Source of the DNA: Apodospora peruviana
Lineage: Eukaryota > Ascomycota > Sordariomycetes > Sordariales > Lasiosphaeriaceae
Length of the DNA stretch: 64,000 bases
NCBI GenBank assembly: GCA_033439685.1
Contig: JAUEDM010000005.1
Location: 1,426,001 to 1,490,000 of the forward strand
Direction of reading: 5' to 3'
Shown here: in pieces, positions 11,073 to 22,547 of the stretch
Layout of the letters: each line of letters begins with the position of its first letter
Numbering within the stretch: the first letter of the stretch is position 1
Notes under the pieces: model-generated
What the model was told of the DNA's origin: nothing
Database searches by the model: none
The model's input: only the letters and a program-made list of their open reading frames with translations
Translations under genes and position numbers: made by a program

Positions 11073-11688
11073 TCACGGTTCCGACTCAACATCTGCAGGG
11101 AATGTTCCAAACAACGCCATCAAATGCTGGGTTTCACCTGGACCGAGTTGCTTGTTGTCCTCGGTGGCTTTTGAGAGCATTCGGAAGTCTGGCATGATCA
11201 ATCAGTATCGACTACTAATCACCAATGCTGACACTGAAAGCTGGTTTGAACTCACAGTCTACATAGTGTGCTGTGAACAAAGCGCCACCGCGAATCAACG
11301 TTTTATCTTGATGTGGATGTGCACGCAACTTACCAGGCGTCGCAGTCATGTAGCAGGCGCAATCTTCGGTCTCGGAAGCGTTCTTAAAGGTATGGATCGC
11401 TCTCGGCGGAACTGTGACGAGATCCCCGGCCGAAGCGTCGACCTCACCGTCCGGAGTTGGGAACCGCATCGTCCCTTTGGTTACGAAGAAGAGCTCATCG
11501 TGAAAGCGGTGCCAGTGCATGGGCGGGCCGGATTTGCCCGCGGGCACCTCGATGAGCACGCCGCTGACCCGGTTCTCTGTTAAGGATCCGTCTTCGTAGA
11601 CGCGAATCGTCAGGGGTCCGACACGCAGGGTTTCTGCCGCTCCTTTTGTGGTCAACTTGACCGGGACTGGTCCTCGTGTTGACGCCAT
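11073..11688 (-). CDS. Small single-domain cupin protein
   Basis: Model: complement(join(11073..11188, 11334..11688)), 156 residues, one 145-nt intron (GTAAGT...CCAG). The exon 1 end (ATP) joins to DFRMLSKATEDNKQLGP, which continues the family pattern in frame. It is a cupin_2-type beta-barrel. The first metal motif is HWHRFHDE (H-x-H-x4-E-like), the second GDLVTVPPRAIHTF, giving the usual three His and one Glu ligands. Fungal proteins of this size and layout are mostly annotated only as cupin domain proteins; the substrate is unknown. There is no signal peptide, so a cytosolic location is likely. It is divergent from the cellobiohydrolase gene, with 2.4 kb between starts. Confidence 0.85.
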
Positions 11689-11973
11689 TTCCAGGTATGT
11701 TAATGATCTGTTGGTCGTTGCTTGTGGCTGTTTCGCCCTGTCTGTGGTCTATTTGACGTCCTTTTTGCTGAAATCGAATTATATAAAAATTCAAGAGACT
11801 TGATCACAGGGCACGTTTGACTAAGATTCCCAAAGCTTGTCGAGCTAGAACAGGTACGTATGAACGGGAAGTCAAGTGAAGTCGATGTCACGGGACCTGT
11901 ATGTACCTCGGAACACCGTTGCGCCTCTCACGTGGTCAGCAGCTAAAGTAGACCTTGACTTCTAGTGACTGCT

Positions 11974-11992
11974 CCTTGGAGATCTCAGATAT
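11974..11992. promoter_or_regulatory. Second copy of the 19-bp motif
   Basis: This is identical to 8888-8906 and is followed in both places, after zero or two extra T, by CCAG. It stands about 290 bp upstream of the cupin start codon on the opposite strand. Confidence 0.35.
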
Positions 11993-13266
11993 CCAGACAA
12001 CTGCGAATTACACGAACTTACACCACGTCGCACTTGCCTACGGTCAACGACCCATTGGCAGGACATATTGTCTAATTACTACACCTGACCTGCGATAATT
12101 ATGCCGAACCTGGGGGTCAACCTTTAAAAGGCAGAGAAGTTCGGCCCATCCACCCTCTCTCTATTTGTCACGATCGGTCCGTTGAGAACATGTAGAAAAA
12201 GTCAGACAAAACCAGCGCTACTGGCGGAATATTTACTCTATCCAGCATTTTGCGGTCCTTTCTGGCGTCAGTTTGTCGAGATACCGCTGACCCTTCGTCT
12301 TCTCATACTGGCTAAACAGGACGTTCTTGGCTAATCAATCTCCAATAGGCAGTTTGGCTTGACCCTCGTCAGGCCGCCCAGTCAGGAGATTTATCCACCT
12401 AAGACGTTAGAATCCCCTCATTACTCTCGACTGCCGAGCGAGCTCTTCATTCAACAGGGTGCAACCGACTTCACCAAGAATATGAAGCTCTCCGCAAGAC
12501 CCTGCCAGCCCTATACAGCTTGGCTCCATGATTCAGATTCTAGATCATGTTATGCAGATTGAAACAAGATCTTGTCCTACGTGATCTGGCAACCATTTAT
12601 CTCCGCACCTCTTGGAGTATTTCTCCTCAGGGTCGCCCCAATTTTGAGGCTCTGGGGAGGTGGAGAAACTTCCTCCTTTTCTGCTCTTTTTTCTATCCCT
12701 TCTCGAACTTGCTATCAACACTTGTCAGACAACCTGTTTGAACCAAGAAACACCCAGCTGGATGAACTATTTAGCCGGCACCTCTGAGAGAAGAAAACCA
12801 GAAAACGGCAAGACCGACACAGGCGAAAGAGGGAGAGAGTGGGCCTTTCGCCCGCATTTGCATGGCAGACCATAGCACGGATGGCATCGTGAAGCCTTCG
12901 GCCGGCCAGCCGCACTGGGACGGTGGTGCGGCTTGAGAGCTGAAGATCCACTCCCCTACCGCGTTCGCTGCGCTCTACGACTCCGTCCTTCAGTGCTTTT
13001 CTCGCTAAGAAAGCAAGCCACGGGCTGACCGGCGCTCAGAGCACCGCATCGGCATGGTCAATCCTCGCTATCACCGAGCTCTCATCTCCATCTCTCAGCA
13101 GTCGATGTCTCTCGCTGCTTCTGCTGGCTTATTACATCCCCGCCTGTTGTGCTTCCCCACACGACGAATTTCGGCCCTTCCCTGCCGTGGTGGCGCAAGA
13201 GCGAGAGTTTGCATGGAGACTCGTCGGACGACAAGACCAAAAATGTCTCTGTAATGTGGGGTACGA

Positions 13267-13301
13267 TCCACTGAGACCGATATGTCCACTGAGACCGATA
13301 T
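13267..13301 (+). repeat. 17-bp direct repeat, two copies
   Basis: TCCACTGAGACCGATAT occurs at 13267-13283 and 13285-13301, one base apart. It lies about 850 bp upstream of the GH7 start. It could be a regulator site or a slippage product. Confidence 0.6.
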
Positions 13302-14031
13302 TCGAAGGGTCATCTGCCTCAGCTCCCGCGGGCAGTCACTACCGGTCCTGTTCACGAGATGTCCTCCGGGTCCTATTAGCTTCCCCGAAGCCGACAATCT
13401 GGCACGGCCCAGCAGACTGGATAACCCAGTGCGCAACTCCAAAGCTAGAAAGAAGTGGCGGAAAGGCTTACCATGGCTTGCTGTGTACCGCTTCACAAAG
13501 CCAGGCAGCTGGTTGTCTGTCTATCACGCTGGGCATATGCACATGAGTGCCTCTCTTTCTTCGGGGCTGCGTCTACGAGACTGGACTATTACGGACGAAT
13601 TATGGTTGTCAAACAACCGCTTCCAAATTGCCTTATGGTTGTTTCTCCGCAAATTCGACATGCACTTCTCTTTCTCTCCGGGGCTTGCAGCGTAAAAGCA
13701 AGGCAGGAAAAGAGGATATTCTATGCACACACGCGCGCGGCTGGCGGGATACCGAGTCCAGGGTGTTGAGGATCCCCATATCACTTCATTTGCAGACAGG
13801 GCCCTCTTCTCATATTCAGGCACCCGTTGAGCGAATATAGTCGCCGGCTTTCAGGCCCATGTTACCGAGACAGCTCATGTCATGGCGACGGAGTGGCGGT
13901 TGACGACCAGCAAGAGTGGTGCGCTTCTCCCATGGCCGAACGGACGATGGAAGACGAGACTCGCCGCTAGGGCATCGATATACCCGATATATCGAACAGC
14001 CAGTACATACACGTCAGCCAGGACCGTGGCA

Positions 14032-14038
14032 TATAAAA
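14032..14038 (+). promoter_or_regulatory. TATA box of the cellobiohydrolase gene
   Basis: TATAAAA stands 109 bp before the GH7 start codon, a usual distance for strongly expressed fungal secreted-enzyme genes. No other TATA-like site of this quality is nearer to the start. Confidence 0.6.
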
Positions 14039-14146
14039 AGGATTTCCCCGAACTCCTCTTCCCCACGAAACTCTCAGGACGGGCCTCCCGCATCATCTTC
14101 CAGACCAAATATCCTGTCACTCTTTAGTGGATTTCCTCTGGCCAAA

Positions 14147-15671
14147 ATGATCGCCAAGTTCGCCGCCTTTGCGGCCCTCGCGGGCCTGACTGTCGCCCAG
14201 CAGGTCGGCAAGGAGACCACCGAGACCCATCCCAAGATGAGCTGGCAAAAGTGCACAGGCACCGGCGGCAGCTCGTGCACGACCGTGAACGGTGAGGTCA
14301 CCATCGACGCCAACTGGCGCTGGGTCCACGACAAGGGCGGCTACTCCAACTGCTACAACGGCAACGCGTGGAACACGACCATCTGCAAGGACGCAAAGTC
14401 TTGCTCGGCCAACTGCGCTGTCGATGGCGCTTCCTACTCGGCTACCTATGGTGCCACGACCAGCGGCAACGGCTTGACCCTCAAGTTCATGACCAAGGGA
14501 GAGTACTGTAAGTTAAGCCCATCTACCAATGCCTTCAAACGGAGTCTGGACGGATATAGCTTAGAAATGGAAAATTAACACATTTTGGTCGATATCTAGC
14601 CACCAACATTGGTTCCCGTTTGTACCTCATGGCTAGCGGCGGGACCAAGTACCAGATGTTCACACTCCTCGGAAACGAGTTCACTTTTGACGTGGACGTC
14701 TCGAAGCTCGGGTATGTTTGGATTTCCAATCACCGAAAGAAAATATTTTAATGCAAGAGTGAAATAGATGCGGTCTTAACGGAGCTCTCTACTTCGTTTC
14801 CATGGACGAAGATGGTGGTATGTCCAAATACTCTGGCAACAAGGCTGGTGCCAAGTACGGCACCGGATACTGTGACGCTCAATGCCCCAGAGATCTCAAA
14901 TTCGTGAACGGCGAGGCCAACTCGGCCGAGTGGAAGGAATCGTCTAACGACCCGAACGCCGGTGTCGGAGGCTACGGCTCTTGCTGCACCGAGATGGATA
15001 TCTGGGAGGCCAACTCCATCTCTACGGCCTACACCCCCCACCCGTGCAAAACGGTCGGCCAGCACCGCTGCCAGGGCGACGAGTGCGGTGGCACCTACTC
15101 GGACACGCGCTACGCCGGCACCTGCGACCCCGACGGCTGCGACTTCAACTCGTACCGCCAAGGCGACCGGGAATTCTACGGTCCGGGCATGACGGTCGAC
15201 ACCAAAAAGAAAATGACGGTGGTGACGCAATTCATTAAGGGATCCAACGGGCAGCTCTCGGAGATCAAGCGGTTTTATGTCCAGGACGGCAAGGTCATCC
15301 CCAACTCGGAGAGCACGATCGACGGCAACCCCGGCAATTCTATTACTGCTGACTTTTGCGAGAAGCAAAAGATTGCGTTCGGGGACCAGGATATCTTCAA
15401 GGCGCAGGGCGGCATGACACAGTTCAGCAAGGCTGTTGCTGCACCCATGGTGCTGGTCATGTCGCTCTGGGACGACCACTACTCCAACATGTTGTGGCTC
15501 GACTCGACCTTCCCGACCGATGCCAGCCCCGACGCGCCCGGCAAGGGCCGCGGCACTTGTGCCACCGACACGGGCGTGCCGTCCGAGGTCGAGACGGCCC
15601 AGGGTACGAGCCAGGTCATCTACTCCAATATCAAGTTTGGGCCTATCGGCTCGACTTTCAAGCAGCCATAG
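14147..15671 (+). CDS. GH7 cellobiohydrolase, no carbohydrate-binding module
   Basis: Model: join(14147..14507, 14600..14711, 14768..15671), 458 residues, introns of 92 and 56 nt. It is a secreted reducing-end exo-cellulase acting processively on crystalline cellulose. The signal peptide is MIAKFAAFAALAGLTVA, with mature start near QQVGKE. The catalytic motif EMDIWEAN supplies the nucleophile and acid/base Glu. The tunnel loops typical of cellobiohydrolases (SDTRYAGTCDPDGCDFN, YGPGMTVDTKKK) are present, so it is not an endoglucanase. The protein ends soon after GPIGSTFKQ with no linker or CBM1. The N-terminal Cys near mature residue 4 and its partner in the CC pair of CBH I (here CA) are both missing, as in the Aspergillus CbhB-like subgroup. 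It stands alone, convergent with vvd. Confidence 0.96.
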
Positions 15672-16769
15672 ATTCCATGCTTCGTTTACGGCCGGCTAAG
15701 AGGAGGAGAAGGGGGTTGTCAACGAAAATTGTGCATAGGACGAGGACCTGTAACTGTCACATACATAGTACATGCGATCGATCACAGACCGACGCCACCA
15801 AAACGACCCCCTGGCGAATCTTACACTTCACATCAGGCCACAATGATGCTTCCATGACGATGCAATGGGAAGATTCCTCCTACCTTGGCTAGCTTCAACC
15901 AACTGCATACCTGCCGGAGACGGTGTTCTTCGCCGCCGCGGAGAATTCGATTCTGGGACAGCCTTTTTGTAACCATATCGTATAATTTGCTGGGTATCGA
16001 GTAGAAAGTAAGAAAGGCGTTTGCATAATGGTGACCTGTCGTTGGTATTCTGTCCACAAGATGCGCTATTAAGTACCTGATGACTTGAACATCTCGGCTT
16101 ACCCAATTAGTCCAGTCACTTCACAGTGTCAAACGTAAGATGTATAGCCCGTATGTTATACATGGTAATATGCTTTCTTCTCAATGGCTCACTCATTTGC
16201 CCACAATGGACGTCTTATGAGTGTCAAATCACACCCTAGGGAAAGTTTCCTCAGAGACAAAAGATTCCAAAGAAAATGGAATAGATGCATTAAAGTGTCT
16301 TTTTCAGTCCCGCAGGATTGCCAAATGGGATGTGTAAAAGCGGTATTCATGATCATATTGCTATCATATCCACTCCGCTACCGAACATGAAGCTCCATCC
16401 ATGAGGGCATGATCAAGATCATTCAGTTATAACCATCCCGGAGTTATCCGTGATCCTTAGTGTTTACCCCCTCCAAAAACGCCTCGCTAATGATATCATT
16501 ATGTGTGTGCTCTTGTCCGCCAATCAAGAAAACCGAAAAGGGATGACTGGAATGCAGCCCTCAGGAGATAAAATAAGGAAGGGGGAGGTAAACAGAGGCT
16601 ACCAAATGAGATGCCAAGACAGAGGGGTAGTGCCTCAGTATGATAACTGATCGACCAAGTAAAGAAACGGTCGCTGAAGGGTATAAAGAGAAAGGCCAAA
16701 CGGATTTTGAGCCTTCCAAACGTAAAGAGACTCCGGAAAATGCGAAATAGAGGGATGCTGAGTTCCAAG
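15672..16769. other. Convergent 3' region, GH7 / vvd
   Basis: These are 3' flanks of two converging genes. No frame in this 1.1 kb resembles a protein family. Confidence 0.5.
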
Positions 16770-17404
16770 TCAATCCATCTGGTTCATGAAGCCGACGCAG
16801 TAGCTGTGGTCCTCCCACTGCACGGGAATTATTGCCACTCGGTTGGTGAACGCCTCCCCGTTTTTCTTGAAGTTGACAACATCGAGCTGCAGCTCCGCAA
16901 ACTTCTCGACCGCCTTGCGCATTTTCTTAATGCTCTCCTTGTCGACGTACTTCCTCGCAGACATGGGCTTGACCTTTCCACCCGGGGCCTGGAGCATCCT
17001 GCAGTTCTTGCCAATGACATCGGTGTCGGTGTAGCCCGTGAGCTCGTAGAAAGGTTCCGATGCGTACACGATTGGCTGGTCTGGTTTTTGCATGTCGCAC
17101 ACAACGATCGGACACGACATGTCGACCGGGCCCAAATCGACCTGCGGATTGGGACGGTTCCATATTTGAGCCTGGTATGCTTGTTAAGGACGCAAAACTC
17201 TCAGACCAAAGTTCGACAAGGGAGAGCGTACCAGAATCTGCATGATGTTGTACGAACTCGGCGCGTAGAGGGTGGGGTGGAAGACACCGCCATTAGAGGT
17301 GGTTGAGGACGACTGGCTCTTTTAGCAGATGTTCAAGAGCCGGGTGACGAGGATCCGAGGCGAAATACCTCATACGCGGCTTGCTCCCAGTAGTTCATTG
17401 TCAT
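16770..17404 (-). CDS. vvd: VIVID-like blue-light photoreceptor (LOV domain)
   Basis: Model: complement(join(16770..17171, 17232..17318, 17369..17404)), 174 residues, introns of 50 and 60 nt, all in phase 0. The protein begins MTMNYWEQAAYE and continues HPTLYAPSSYNIMQIL and WNRPNPQVDLGPVDMSC, which follows the N-terminal cap and hinge of Neurospora VVD (186 residues). The rest is a single PAS/LOV domain. GKNCRMLQ contains the Cys that forms the flavin adduct, and NFKKNGEAF and the closing VQWEDHSYCVGFM are present. VVD dampens White Collar Complex signalling for photoadaptation and gates the clock. A second in-frame ATG lies two codons in. Several GATCGA motifs and a four-unit TCGAT array lie 0.4-1.2 kb upstream. 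The call is firm; the first exon is supported by similarity and frame only. Confidence 0.92.
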
Positions 17405-20400
17405 TGTTGGTTATATGGCAGGATTCCGTGCTCGGGATGACCAAGGACAGGGAACAGGCTGTGGTGCGTATTTGCGAGGCTATCCGGAAACAGTAATCTC
17501 ACTGCCAGCACGGCAGGCCGGTTCCTAGTAACTCGCAATTATGGTTCAAGTTCTAGACCAGGACAGGAGGTGGACTTGGATGTTGATGGGAGCCGCAGGT
17601 TGTGTAACGATGGTGTCAAATAGACCAGACCAATGAAGAGGGCCAGATGAGAATGGGTAGACGACAAGGAGTGAAGCAAGGGGATGATGGCCCAGACCCT
17701 GGAGGGGGCGGGCGGGAGGATATTTAACGGAGCCGTGCGTGCACGTCTGTCTGTCGGGGACGACCATCCGTGGATCGAGATCTCGGAAGGTTTGTTTGGT
17801 CTGGCAAAGGGGGAGAGAAACCTTATCGCCGGGTCGTCAGATGGGGACACAGCTTGGACGTGATAAATGAAGCAGATCGTAGGCGTACAAGAACATGTAC
17901 CACACATCCAGATATCGACAATGAGAAGAGGAGATATAGAAGCGGCGGCTTTCTTCGACAGACGCGCGGGAAGCGGATAGAGATAGTCATGGCACTCGTC
18001 CAGACCGTTCGACGTGCCGATGAGGTGCTTGGTTTGCTTATGCCCTTCATGATGTGGTCTCGATACATGGCTCTGATCGAAGCATGCACCGGCAGCCGCT
18101 GGAATCGAAAGCACCCTAACAGCTGCGCCAATGCAGAACATGCTTGGGTGTGGCGGTATGGGCAGTCGATCCGGGCCCCAAAGACCCTTGAGGACCCTAA
18201 CAGGGTCCCGTCTTAGCCCTATGGAGGCCTTCAGCCATGTCAAGTAGCAATTCCCCGTGGTTGCGCTTTCATTTTGGTGGAGTCCAGATCATCCGGAGCC
18301 CGGGCAGACTGCCGTCGGTAGGGGTAAGGTCGCCAGATGGTCTGATGCGGGCGTAGCTTGCTCTGTTGAGTCGTCATAAACAGGTGAGACTGCATGGACA
18401 TGGGGTGGGCGCTGTGTGAATGTGGAAAGTCTGAGTGCAAATGCTGACGGGACAGAAAGGGGTGGTCGATGGGCGGTCGATGGGCGGTCGATGGGCGGTC
18501 GAGGGGCGCGATGGCTGCCGAACGGTTCCCGGTCAAGATCTGGAGCCATCGCGCCGTCTCTGGCGATCGAGCCAAAGAACGGCGCCCACGCATACAACAC
18601 GCACCCCATCGAACCCATCGCACCCAACCCAGCGCCGAACACATTGACCACCAACAGGCTGCTTTACGAACTTGCGGCCTTGCGCATGCTCCGCCCGCGA
18701 CAAAGAAACAAGGAGTCAAGGACTGCAGTGTCTAAGGGCTTCATCCGCTGCACGCCATTGTTTCGCTTCACTCTTTGCTTTCCATCTTGTTTCGGCGACA
18801 CGAATTTATCCAGAGAACCTCTTTGATCTTTGCAACCTCCCACACACGTGCGCATTTCTGCTCTCTCTTGCGCATGATGCGCATCATTGGCCAAATTGCC
18901 GCCGCGCCTCAAAGCTTCCTCGGTCTGGCATGAGAGGTTTGCTCTCAGCGAGCGTGAAACCTCGGCAGGGAAAAAAGGTACCGGGCATCGGCATCTCTGG
19001 TACTAAGTTCAGAGCAGCAGAGATAGTTACCGGTAGAGAGTCAGAGGGTCAAGAAGCCGACATGGGGCTGCGTGTGAAAGCTAAACTCGGTGAGCTGGCA
19101 CGCATCCATGCAGCAAGACACGACTCCCACCGATGGTCTGATTCCGGCCTGATATTGATTGGTATCATGGGCGATGGCAATCTCGATGGCGCTAGGGCAA
19201 GATGGGCACGGAGAGGGGGAAAGAGGCATTTGGAAATGAGAGACGTTGGTTGAGAAAGGGCGACAACGAGAAAGGGCATCGTGACTTCCCTTTCGGGACA
19301 GATTATACCTGCCTCTACTTCCTGCGTCCACCTTCCGACTTGCGGCTTCCTTAATTCGAGCATCCCGTCATCTGTCACCTGATACGCTCCTGCTCGACAT
19401 TTCCAGATTTCCCTGCTGTAAGGTTGCACAGCGCGAGCACGCAACTCATCCGTTGTACGCTGGGACGGGAATTACATGGAAATCCATCGATCCCGTCAAC
19501 CCAATACCGGAGGGCTTGCTCAGGTTGCGTCGGCATATAGGAAATAGGTAGGCCGGCTGGCTTGGTGCGTCCAGTGTCATTTCCATGTCTTCGGTTTGTG
19601 CCGATGAGAAGCAGACGCAGCGCTACGCCGCTGACAGAGCTAGCGCCAAGTTGAAGGTATGCTTATTCCATCGTGATCCGAGTGCGTAGCTCCACCGACC
19701 GGACGGATCGTGTGTCTCGGGCGCCGGTATTTAGCTCACTCAGACGCAGGCCTGGCATCTCAAGCGCTGAGCGTAGTGCGCACACCGAGCTCGGTGTCGT
19801 TCCGGGTGCCCGTCTCCCCGGTTCTCGGTAGAGACTAGAGTCTGTACATCTATCCCTTGACCTTGAAGCGGGAAGTAGGTCTGTGATCGGGCGTCACAAG
19901 AACCTGTCAGTGAGTGAGATGGAGAAGCACACGCCTTTGACGTAGTCGGCGAATTCTGTGTTCACATGGTTCCAACCTGGAAGGGTTGATGAGGCTGAAG
20001 CAAGTCAAGTGGGGGTTTCCCCGTTGCCTCCGGTGATTTCGGATTGACCAATTGCTGGCTCCCATCTTCACACTTCAAGAAAGGTGGAAGATGCGGCTCG
20101 CGATCGCTGTCCTCGTTCTACTTAGGGGCTGCCGACATCCGTGGGTGGAGACTGCCAAGGGCTTGCCAGCTGCGATTCTGTGCTACTGCTTGCTGTTGGG
20201 TCCCCGGTCCTGCCAAGCAGCGTGGCTTTCAGCCCACTCGCTCCACTCCAGTTTCCTGTCAGCTGCAACTGCCTGGCAAGCTGGCAGCCTAGAACCACAA
20301 ACGGCGGTGGACGCGTCTGATCTGGAGTTTCACGCGTCAACCACTTTCCCACGACTTCCACCTTCCACTTTTTGGAAGTTCTGCCACAAAAAAAACCTGC

Positions 20401-20683
20401 AAAGTGGCCACAATTTTGTCATTGTCCCACGTGTATGACTGGATTTTGCCCCCTGATCTTTGAAAGCTCTGACTCTACACTGCAATCTTCCGTTGGGTTC
20501 CCTTTCGACGGGCTTCTCCTGCAGGGCCCTCTAGACATTTCACGATACACGACAGTTGACGAATTATAACCTACACCTATCCCAACCTGCCCGATTTTAG
20601 TCTCGCGAAACAGTCTAGCAGATCGGTGAAAGCTGGTCCATTTTCCCATCTAATTGCGGCATCATCGACAAACAATCCAAGCC
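17405..20683. other. Divergent intergenic region, vvd / nse2
   Basis: This 3.3 kb region lies between the starts of vvd (-) and nse2 (+). It holds GATCGA on one strand or the other at 17773-17778, 18075-18080, 18166-18171 and 18565-18570, and an 11-bp array at 18464-18507. No reading frame has recognisable protein similarity. Confidence 0.5.
18464..18507. repeat. Four 11-bp units GGTCGATGGGC (candidate light-response array)
   Basis: The unit GGTCGATGGGC is repeated at 18464, 18475 and 18486, with a variant (GGTCGAGGGGC) at 18497. It puts TCGAT-type cores about one helical turn apart. It stands about 1.06 kb upstream of the vvd start. White Collar Complex sites contain GATC/CGAT-type cores, so a light-response role is plausible but not shown. 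Confidence 0.5.
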
Positions 20684-21944
20684 ATGCCACGACTCCTGCA
20701 GCGGTCGCACCCAACCGGCACTGCCACGACCTCTTCAACATCCAGCCCGGTTGAGCTTCCGCCCTATGAAGCTCCAGCATATCCTATGGTTGATGCAGGA
20801 AAGCGCTCCTTGACAGAACTTTGCAACCATCGCGAGACGCGAAGGTACGAACAGCACCTCGCCAAGTCGACCGGCTACTTGCAAGAGAGTGTGGGCGCCA
20901 TCAATGATGTTCTCTTTGCGCGACAGCAGACACTAGCCGGCCTAGCTAAGAAGCGAAGCACACGTGGTGAAACAGACAAGACCGAAGCCGAGCTTCAGTT
21001 GGAACATTTTCTAGCCGAATTAGAACCCGAAGTGTCCAGATTGACCGATTGCTCTGAGGCGGCATTACGCGAGGTGATTGATTACCGTGCCGAACTTGAG
21101 GATGAGAAGCAGGTTCTGCAGACGGTAGAGCAGCAGGTTGCGGCACAAAATCCACGCCCAGAGCGAAAGCCGAAGGTTCCCAAAAGGCGGCGTCGGGTTG
21201 TTAGCGATGAGGATGAACCCGATGAGGTTGAAGAGGAGGACGGAGACGTGGACATGCACGAAGCTGAGGATGAGACCCCGATCACGGGCGTTTTCAACAT
21301 CCTCAAGACCACCCGTGGATCCAAGGCGGAGGAGTACGGCAGCATGAGTGCCTATCAGCGTTACGGTCAGAATAACGATTATATTTCGTTCAAGAAAACT
21401 TGGCACGATGCGCAACATCAGGGAGATCAGATCCCACTACCCGACGCCTCCACTTGGTTCGACGAGCTCGGAAGACCCACCAAGGGTGTGACAGTCGAGG
21501 ATGCAGATGACGACCTTGTGGTTGAGCGCGAAATCACAGATCTCAGGTGCCCGTTGTCGGGAGTGGAGTTCCCGAAGGAGCCGTACAGTAACCATAAGTG
21601 CAAGCACACCTTTGAGAAAGCCGCTATTGTGGAACATATTAGAACCAGCGGTGGCGCGGCACAGTGCCCCGTTTGCCCCCAGGTATGGATCACCAATTGC
21701 ATTACACAAGGTGCAACTGCTAACATTCTATTAGACCTTGCGGATAGTGGATCTCTACCCTGACCCTGTGATGATGCGGAGAGTCAGACGTGCCGAGAAA
21801 GAAGCACAGCGGAACGTCGACGACACGTCTGACATCGAGCCCGATGGCGAGGCCGATGAGAGTTTACTTGTGGGAAGTTCGGCCAATCTCAAGAGGGAGA
21901 AGGGTCGGCCCCGCAGGAGACACGAAGAGATCAAGGACGAGTAA
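20684..21944 (+). CDS. nse2: E3 SUMO ligase Nse2/Mms21 (SMC5/6 complex)
   Basis: Model: join(20684..21682, 21735..21944), 402 residues, one 52-nt intron with a GCTAAC branch site. The start is the ATG at 20684; the frame extends 5' only through non-ATG codons. Nse2 docks on Smc5 and sumoylates partners during DNA repair and replication. The N-terminal half is helical and charged (docking region). A KRRRR/acidic linker sits near residues 165-200. The SP-RING zinc domain is near 285-350, with CPLSGVEF, CKHTFEKAAI and CPVCPQ. The intron cuts right after CPVCPQ, and exon 2 resumes with TLRIVDLYPDPVMMRRV, a typical continuation. The tail is basic/acidic and disordered. Confidence 0.9.
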
Positions 21945-22547
21945 ACATGCGTGTATGCCATCCACTGTTTCGATCGAGCACGGCTTGGTTCTGGCCCAAT
22001 AAGTTGGGGATGCTCGACCAACTCTCCGATGTCTCTAAAATGGATTTCATTGCTCATTAAACGAGATCCGAAGCTCATCCTTTAGCTCATCTTAGCTGCC
22101 ATGAACTCGACTGGCCATGACTACCGGGCCGCTATTCCCATAAGATGCAAAGTCTTCCCGAGCTTGACGAGAAGAATACAAAATCGAAAGGGGAGTGACA
22201 TGTGTCAGCCCCAGTACCTGATACACTTGTTGCTGTTGTTAGTTGGTTTACCTGTTGGTTCTCCTGTATGCGCCGTTCCCCGCTCTCGCCTCTCGAGGTT
22301 AAACGCCTGGCATTCAAAAAGGGACAAAATCGCTCATTCTGTTATGGGAAACATGTGCTCTCAGCCCCAACTTGCCCTACACGACCTCCATAAAACTACA
22401 ACAGAAAATTACGACATATGGGAAATGTGGCTTCTGGCGTGCTAACTGCAAAACAATCTTCATGTAGCATTGCTACCTTGGATACTCCAGAATACCGCCG
22501 TCGTACGCGACTTTCCGTCCGCCGTCTTGGACGGTGTACACCGTCGC
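21945..22547. other. Convergent 3' region, nse2 / Clr5 gene
   Basis: This is about 600 bp between two stop codons. No supported feature was seen. Confidence 0.5.

Larger units (their letters stand above)
11689..14031. other. Divergent intergenic region, cupin / cellobiohydrolase
   Basis: This 2.4 kb gap holds the promoters of the cupin gene (-) and the GH7 gene (+). Visible items are the 19-mer shared with the FPG1 flank (11974-11992), a 17-bp direct repeat (13267-13301) and a GGTTGT/ACAACC inverted repeat near 13605. Open frames in 12.3-13.8 kb do not resemble any family and lack consistent exon structure, so I do not call genes. Confidence 0.5.

Noticed and set aside
12359..13840. Cluster of short open frames upstream of the GH7 gene
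   Set aside because: There is no shared frame, no splice logic and no recognisable domain. It is more likely promoter sequence.
14748..15479. Minus-strand frame opposite the GH7 gene
   Set aside because: It is a shadow frame of a strongly conserved enzyme.
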